The notes under the pieces were generated by a model. The model did no database searches, was not told where the DNA came from, and worked only from the letters and a program-made list of their open reading frames with translations. Below are positions 59,385 to 64,000 of a stretch of DNA of 64,000 bases, piece after piece (the stretch's first letter is position 1; every line of letters begins with the position of its first letter). The position numbers and the translations under genes were made by a program. The DNA comes from Dioscorea cayenensis subsp. rotundata. Taxonomy: Eukaryota > Streptophyta > Magnoliopsida > Dioscoreales > Dioscoreaceae. The stretch is from contig NC_052489.1 in NCBI RefSeq assembly GCF_009730915.1, forward strand, positions 5,111,622 through 5,175,621. The letters run 5' to 3'.

Positions 59385-60803
59385 ATGGCAGATGAAAGAG
59401 AACGGTTGGCAAAAATTCTATTAGTTAAATTTTTATTGGAAAATTACTTTTAAAAACTGCAACGATTGCATCACTTAGCAGCAGCTCAGGTAGTTATCAC
59501 TGTGATTAGTTGGATCATGTGCTAAATCAATGATCTTGAACATATGTCCAGTCAAATCACCCGTGAAGTTATGCTTCACGGAGACTAAGCAATAAATGAG
59601 TTAATGCCACATTTGCTTTCAAGCGACTTATGTTACAACATGATAAGAATGAACCCTACAGCTTTTTTTGGATTATTTGATATGTTAGTCAAAGAGGGTG
59701 GTCTTAGGCCAACTTTATGTGTATCAGTCGATGAGAAAGTTGCCAATACACTATACTTATTAGGACACAATGTCTCCCACCTTGAGCTAGCTTTTTTCTT
59801 CTGATGTTCTCGTGAAACGATCTTTCGGCATTTCCATAATGTCTTACAAGATATCATGGAATTAGAGGATAAATATCTAATACAACTAGATGGCTCACGC
59901 ATCCCTTCTGAAATATTCAACACCAATAGATTCTATCTATATTTCAAGGTAATAATGCGTTCATTAAATTGCAAATTACAAATTTATAAATTTATTACAA
60001 CAATGTGTATGTTTGAAGTGGATAAAAAAATTTATTGGCAGGATTGTGTTTGTGCCATTGATGGAACACATATCCGTGTAAAAGTTTCTAGTGTCGACGC
60101 TCCTAGGTATCGTGGAAGAAAAGAATATCCAACACAAAACGTATTTGCCTCATACACATTTGATTTAAAATTTACTTATGTGTTACCTGGGTGGGAAGGC
60201 ACAACGTTTGATTCACGAATTATGAAAAATGTATTAACTATGGCCGCTCCTTTTATAATCCCGGAAGGTAATTGTTAATACATTGTAATACTATATAACA
60301 TTTCATAAACATATATACACACAAAATAATAGCGAAATTTATTTTATGCAATAGGTAAATATTACCTTGTTGATGCTGGGTTTATGTTGAGGAATGGGCT
60401 TATTACACCATATATAGGGGGGAGATATCACTTGAAGGAATATTCAAGGAATCCACCACAAAATGCACGTGAATTGTTCAATCTCCACCATGCATCTTTA
60501 AGGAATGCTATTGAACGAGCATTTGGTGTCGTCAAAAAACGTTTCCCTATAATAGGAAGCTCGACAGAGCCCCATTATGGGTTAGAAACACAGAAGGAGA
60601 TTATTTTTGCTTGTTTTATTTTGCATAATTACCTAATGGGTGTAGACCCAGATGATGTAATACTTGCACAAGTTGATAATGAACTCGAGCGTGAACTACA
60701 TGAAGAAAATCATCATCTTGTGGAAAATAATGAAGAATCCACTGAAGGAGAGATTATTAGGGATGCTATAGCGGCCAATATGTGGGTTAATTATGTTGAG
60801 TGA
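59385..60803 (+). pseudogene. PIF/Harbinger transposase (DDE_Tnp_4, HARBI1-like)
   Basis: Exons ~59385-59948, 60042-60267 and 60355-60803, with plausible GT-AG introns. The N-terminal part has in-frame stops at 59451, about 59523, about 59586 and 59802-59804, and includes the helix-turn-helix region (HNVSHLELAFFF, stop, CSRETIFRHF). The catalytic part is well kept: CAIDGTHIRV (first Asp), VLPGWEGTTFDSRI (second Asp), YYLVDAGF and ERAFGVVKKRFPI (Glu). The frame closes at VNYVE. The first intron is a multiple of three and has no stop, so it can be misread as coding. Probably inactive because of the early stops. Confidence 0.88.
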
Positions 60804-61096
60804 CATATATTAAGTGTCTTATACTATTATGTGATGTACGGTTTTTTGTAATATGTATTCGTGGGAACAATTTATGTAATGATGTGATGTACTTGTTATA
60901 TGATCAACCATTTTATGTAATGAACAATTTCGCATGTAGTACACTTTTGAAGTACTAATTTTGCTTGGTTCCAAACACTTGTTAGTGATTTATTTGTGCT
61001 TATTAATGATGTAGTTCATTTTTTAAGTACTAATTTTATGTAATGATGTTTTCAAGTACTCATTTTTTTTTGTGTTGTTCATGTAGTTACTAAAAT

Positions 61097-62210
61097 ATGT
61101 CAAAGAGAAAAGCAACTCATGATGGAAATACCACATTGGTATGGAATGCTACTATGGATGATGCTTTGATCGAGGCTTACTTGCATCAACATATAGTGTG
61201 GAATAGAGTAGAAGGAACATTTACAACACATTCATTAGAGAATATAGTGATTGAATTGAAGAATAAATTTTTAGATAAGCTAATTGACAAGGAAAAAGCA
61301 CAAAACCGCATGAAAAATATATAAAAAAAATTACTCAATGTTATGACATATTCAAGAATGGAATGAGTGGATTCGCTTGGTATCCAACTACAAAAACTTG
61401 GGATGCAAAACCTGAAGTATGGCAGCACCTAACTGAGGTTAAATTTTTTTTCTAATTTTTTAAGTTCGTGAGATACAAAATTATATTCATGGATGTTATG
61501 TTCCTAATATTGTTTTATATATACAGAGCAAACTAGAGGCCGATGAGTGGATGATCAAAAGTGTTTGAAATTATGAGAAGCTCGTTCAACTATATGGAAA
61601 GGATAGAGCAACTAGGAAACAAGTTGAAACTGCATCGAAAATGAGACGGAAAAGAGCGCAGAATCAAGCCTCATCGATACCTACACAAAATGAGCAAGAT
61701 ACAATTGATGAAATTGACTTTATGGTTACACAAAATATGGCGAATTTGGAAAATTTGGATGAAAATGAAAATGTGGATGTGCAACCCAATGTGATTGAAG
61801 ATGAAGCCTCACCGATGCCTACAAATCAACAATCGTGCTTTCAAGGTCAAAGTTCTTTTAAGTCTAAGAAAGTCAAAGCTTCCGATATTAATGAGAATCT
61901 TAGCAAATTGGGAGTAGCCGTTGAATTAGTCGCCGCTTCTGTTGTTCAATCAACCACCACGATAGTTGAAGCATCTCATTCGAGCACAAATATTATAAGG
62001 GAATGTTTATCAAACCCATATCCATACAAAGATTATGATGTATGGAGCATGCTTTCCGATTTAGGACTCTCACAATCAATTCTAACCAATGCTTATCTAT
62101 TACTTGCAAAAGATGTGCCATTGTTGGAAGCTTTGATTAAATGCCCGAGTCACCATCAAAAGAGTTTATTGTTGAGGTCAATGGGTCATGATCATGAACC
62201 ACAAAATTAA
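61097..62210 (+). pseudogene. Myb/SANT-like DNA-binding partner of the Harbinger transposase
   Basis: ATG at 61097. The N-terminal Myb_DNA-bind_3-type domain includes LVWNATMDDALIEAY and an NIVIELKNKF helix, then a TAA at 61322 with a one-base shift in the poly-A after it. The domain continues through GMSGFAWYPTTKTWDAKPEV and ends at the donor at 61438. Exon 2 (from about 61528) has one TGA (SV, stop, NYEKL), then GKDRATRKQV, an acidic linker, and a C-terminal helical region. The stop at 62208-62210 is the natural end. In this superfamily the Myb-like protein brings the transposase to the ends and into the nucleus. Confidence 0.8.
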
Positions 62211-62454
62211 AATGGAAGGTTAGTATTACATACCAACATGAAATAATTTTTGGTGTATTAATGTAAGATATAGTTACTAAAATCATAATTTCATTCTTCC
62301 TATTTTTGTAGGGATTGGTGGATGATTGTCATAAATGGTGGTTCAACATTGAATGATTTTGAAGAACATTTTGTATTTTGATCTATCTTGCCAAATCAAT
62401 ATTGACTTGACTTTATTTTGATGAACAATGTGATTTGATTTCATGCAAGGAAAC

Positions 62455-62612
62455 AATGTGGATGGTTTATTTAGATGTTGGAGCAATGTATATGTTGCTT
62501 AATTTGAGAGCAATGTGTTATGGTTTATTTAGATGTTGGAGCAATGTGTATGCTGCTTAATTTGAGAGCAATGTGTTATGGTTTATTTAGATGTTGAAGC
62601 AATGTGTCATGC
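62455..62612 (+). repeat. ~64-bp tandem repeat, about 2.5 copies
   Basis: ATGGTTTATTTAGATGTTGGAGC, AATGTGTATG-TGCTTAATTTGAGAGC, AATGTGTT is repeated, with GGTTTATTTAGATGTTG at about 62463, 62521 and 62579. It is in the 3' non-coding part of the Harbinger element. Confidence 0.85.
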
Positions 62613-63168
62613 AATGGAACAACGTTGTGGTTTATTTTGATGAACAATTTTATGTTACAATGTTGGAGCAATGCATATGTTGTTTAATTTGAGAAAACTA
62701 TGTGTATTATGTGTGATTTATTTAGATGAAATATTATGTATTTTGGTGGTTTTATGAAATTTGTTATACTCATTTGTGGAGTTTTTTGGTGCTACAGAAA
62801 TTTTATTATGTATTTGGGTGCTATAGTAATTTTATTACATTTGTCGATTTTTTTTTAAATTTTGATAAAATTTTATGTTGGAATAACAAAGATCCAAACC
62901 AAAAATTTTGATTAGTTGTGCAAAAACATAATTAAAAAAATCCAAATGCTTATGCTTTTTGTGTTTGAATTGGAGCAATATTTGGGCATTTTGGTAATAA
63001 TAAGACATAACCTTACTTTTCTTTACTTCCAAACCAAACACAAAAATAGTGACAACCCGTACTTTGTTTCCCCTCCCCAACAAGCAAAGTATGTATTCAA
63101 CCCTTCCCTTCCCTTCATTTCCATTACTTTATGAACCCACCTCTCACTCCATCTAAGCAAGCCTTTAA

Positions 63169-63327
63169 GAGGTGTCAAAGGAATAGACAACCATACTAGA
63201 TTCAATAAACAATGAATGAATAGTATTTTATATAGTCCCCCACATGGCAATTGGCAAGAACCCAACCCCCCCCCCTCTCAAGGGGTGTCAAAAAAATAGA
63301 CAACCACACTAGATTCAATAAACAATG
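63169..63327 (+). repeat. 46-bp direct repeat, two copies
   Basis: GGTGTCAAAGGAATAGACAA...TAGATTCAATAAACAATG at 63169-63214 recurs at 63284-63327 with few changes. The first copy starts at the right edge of the Harbinger element. Confidence 0.75.
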
Positions 63328-64000
63328 TGTTAGTTCCACCGGTGTGGTTTGTGGGTTTTAGGAAACATTCAAACATTCATACAAACATACACAAACCAAA
63401 CAAGAAGAAGACACACGACATTGGTAACCTAGTTCGGCGTCCACTCGCCTACATCTGGGGGCCAAGCCCAGAGATAAACAATCCACTAAAAGAGGTGAAA
63501 ATACATGAGTACAAACACTTATCACTCAACCCTCACAAACAAAGATTACTAGCCTCTTTAGATTGTCTTGTGCACCCACTCTCTCTAGCTCTGGTCACAC
63601 TTACAATCTATGAGCAAGGTAGCTTATATAGACGCCTCAACGTCCCAAATATAGCACATACCTCTTTTAGAATCTCCGCGGCTACTAATTTAAAAAAACT
63701 TCCAAAATTAGTTGTTGCAATTCCTGTTATAACATAAGTTGCAACATGGCCCTGACTGCTAACTTGACTGAGCTCTGGTTACGTTGCGGACGACCTCAAG
63801 ACCCATCAACCTCCTGGTCATTCTTAGTCCGAGTCGATGCAGCCAAATCTCCCAATCCCGACTGCCGGCAACTAGCCTACCTCCTTAGTTCCTCATCACG
63901 CAATCCCCTCGCAAGGGGCGCACGTCCTTGTGCATCTTCATGGAACTTGCCAAACTTAGTCTTCAACCTTCCAAGTTTGGTCTTCAAAGATTCTCCAACC
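63326..64000 (+). mobile_element. Probable copia-type LTR, cut by the window end
   Basis: Begins TGTTAGTTCCACC and contains the block CCTAGTTCGGCGTCCACTCG, CCTACATCTGGGGG and AATCCACTAAAAGAGG, a word order I associate with plant Ty1/copia LTRs, followed by GC-richer sequence. The 136-codon frame at 63327-63737 has no protein features. The second LTR would lie beyond the window. Confidence 0.4.

Larger units (their letters stand above)
58034..63167 (+). mobile_element. PIF/Harbinger DNA transposon with both genes
   Basis: About 5.1 kb. The ends are imperfect inverted repeats: GTGCTTGAGTGGGAGAG...GGGTTCATAAAGTAA (58041-58078) against the reverse of 63124-63162 (GGCTTGCTTAGATGGAGTGA...GGGTTCATAAAGTAA), 15 bases of which are identical. 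The interior has the DDE nuclease gene (59385-60803) and the Myb/SANT-like gene (61097-62210) in the same direction, the two-gene layout of this superfamily. TTA-type 3-bp target duplication is possible on the left (ATTTAG) but not proved. Both genes carry stops or shifts. Confidence 0.75.

Noticed and set aside
63327..63737. 136-codon frame near the window end
   Set aside because: It starts inside an LTR-like block and has no protein motif.

Overview
This is a 64 kb piece of a nuclear chromosome from a flowering plant. The evidence is spliced genes with GT-AG introns, an AT-rich background, plant retrotransposon and DNA-transposon families, and an endogenous plant pararetrovirus remnant. One very GC-rich first exon (13.1-13.8 kb) fits a monocot, but the species cannot be named from sequence alone. 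Bases 1-759 are an assembly gap.

Four host genes stand out. (1) 0.98-3.98 kb, plus strand: a thioredoxin-like gene of the CXXS type in three exons, with an extra base and stop near the end of exon 2. (2) 10.3-10.6 kb, plus: a one-exon gene for a small membrane-anchored, proline-rich protein. (3) 11.5-13.85 kb, minus: a two-exon DUF604/fringe-like glycosyltransferase. (4) 36.87-39.89 kb, plus: an eight-exon tRNA 2'-phosphotransferase (KptA/TPT1) whose reading frame can be followed from start to stop. The third gene's coding region is also complete by my reading.

Most of the rest is mobile DNA. A decayed caulimovirid lies at 5.8-8.2 kb. From 14.4 to 33.6 kb there is a nest of Ty3/gypsy material. 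A 6.5 kb gag-only element with 2.37 kb LTRs and a perfect 5-bp target duplication sits inside an older LTR. Next comes a gag-only Athila-like element on the minus strand, head to head with an Athila-like gag-protease segment on the plus strand. That segment runs straight into a chromovirus protease-RT-RNase H-integrase region with its own 3' LTR. A hAT MITE built of GAGCTC/CTCGAG blocks sits just upstream of the tRNA phosphotransferase gene. A solo LTR with target duplication lies at 42.3-44.8 kb; it matches the LTR that was split at 14.4/21.2 kb.

From 47.9 to 63.2 kb the window is an accumulation zone. It holds four copies of a ~0.48 kb LTR-like unit arranged two forward and two inverted, then two facing LTR fragments enclosing a captured CCT1 (TCP-1 alpha) gene fragment, a CACTA-like MITE and a TTF-type hAT fragment. 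A decayed BED/DUF659/hATC hAT transposase follows, and then a PIF/Harbinger element with both its transposase and its Myb/SANT-like partner gene. The end of the window looks like the start of a copia-type LTR.

I found no clearly new biological system. The strongest oddities are the Athila-to-chromovirus protease junction, three separate large inverted repeats that could give hairpin transcripts, and sequence differences between the two LTRs of the 14.7-21.2 kb element that cluster at CAG/CTG sites and look like long-read base-calling error.
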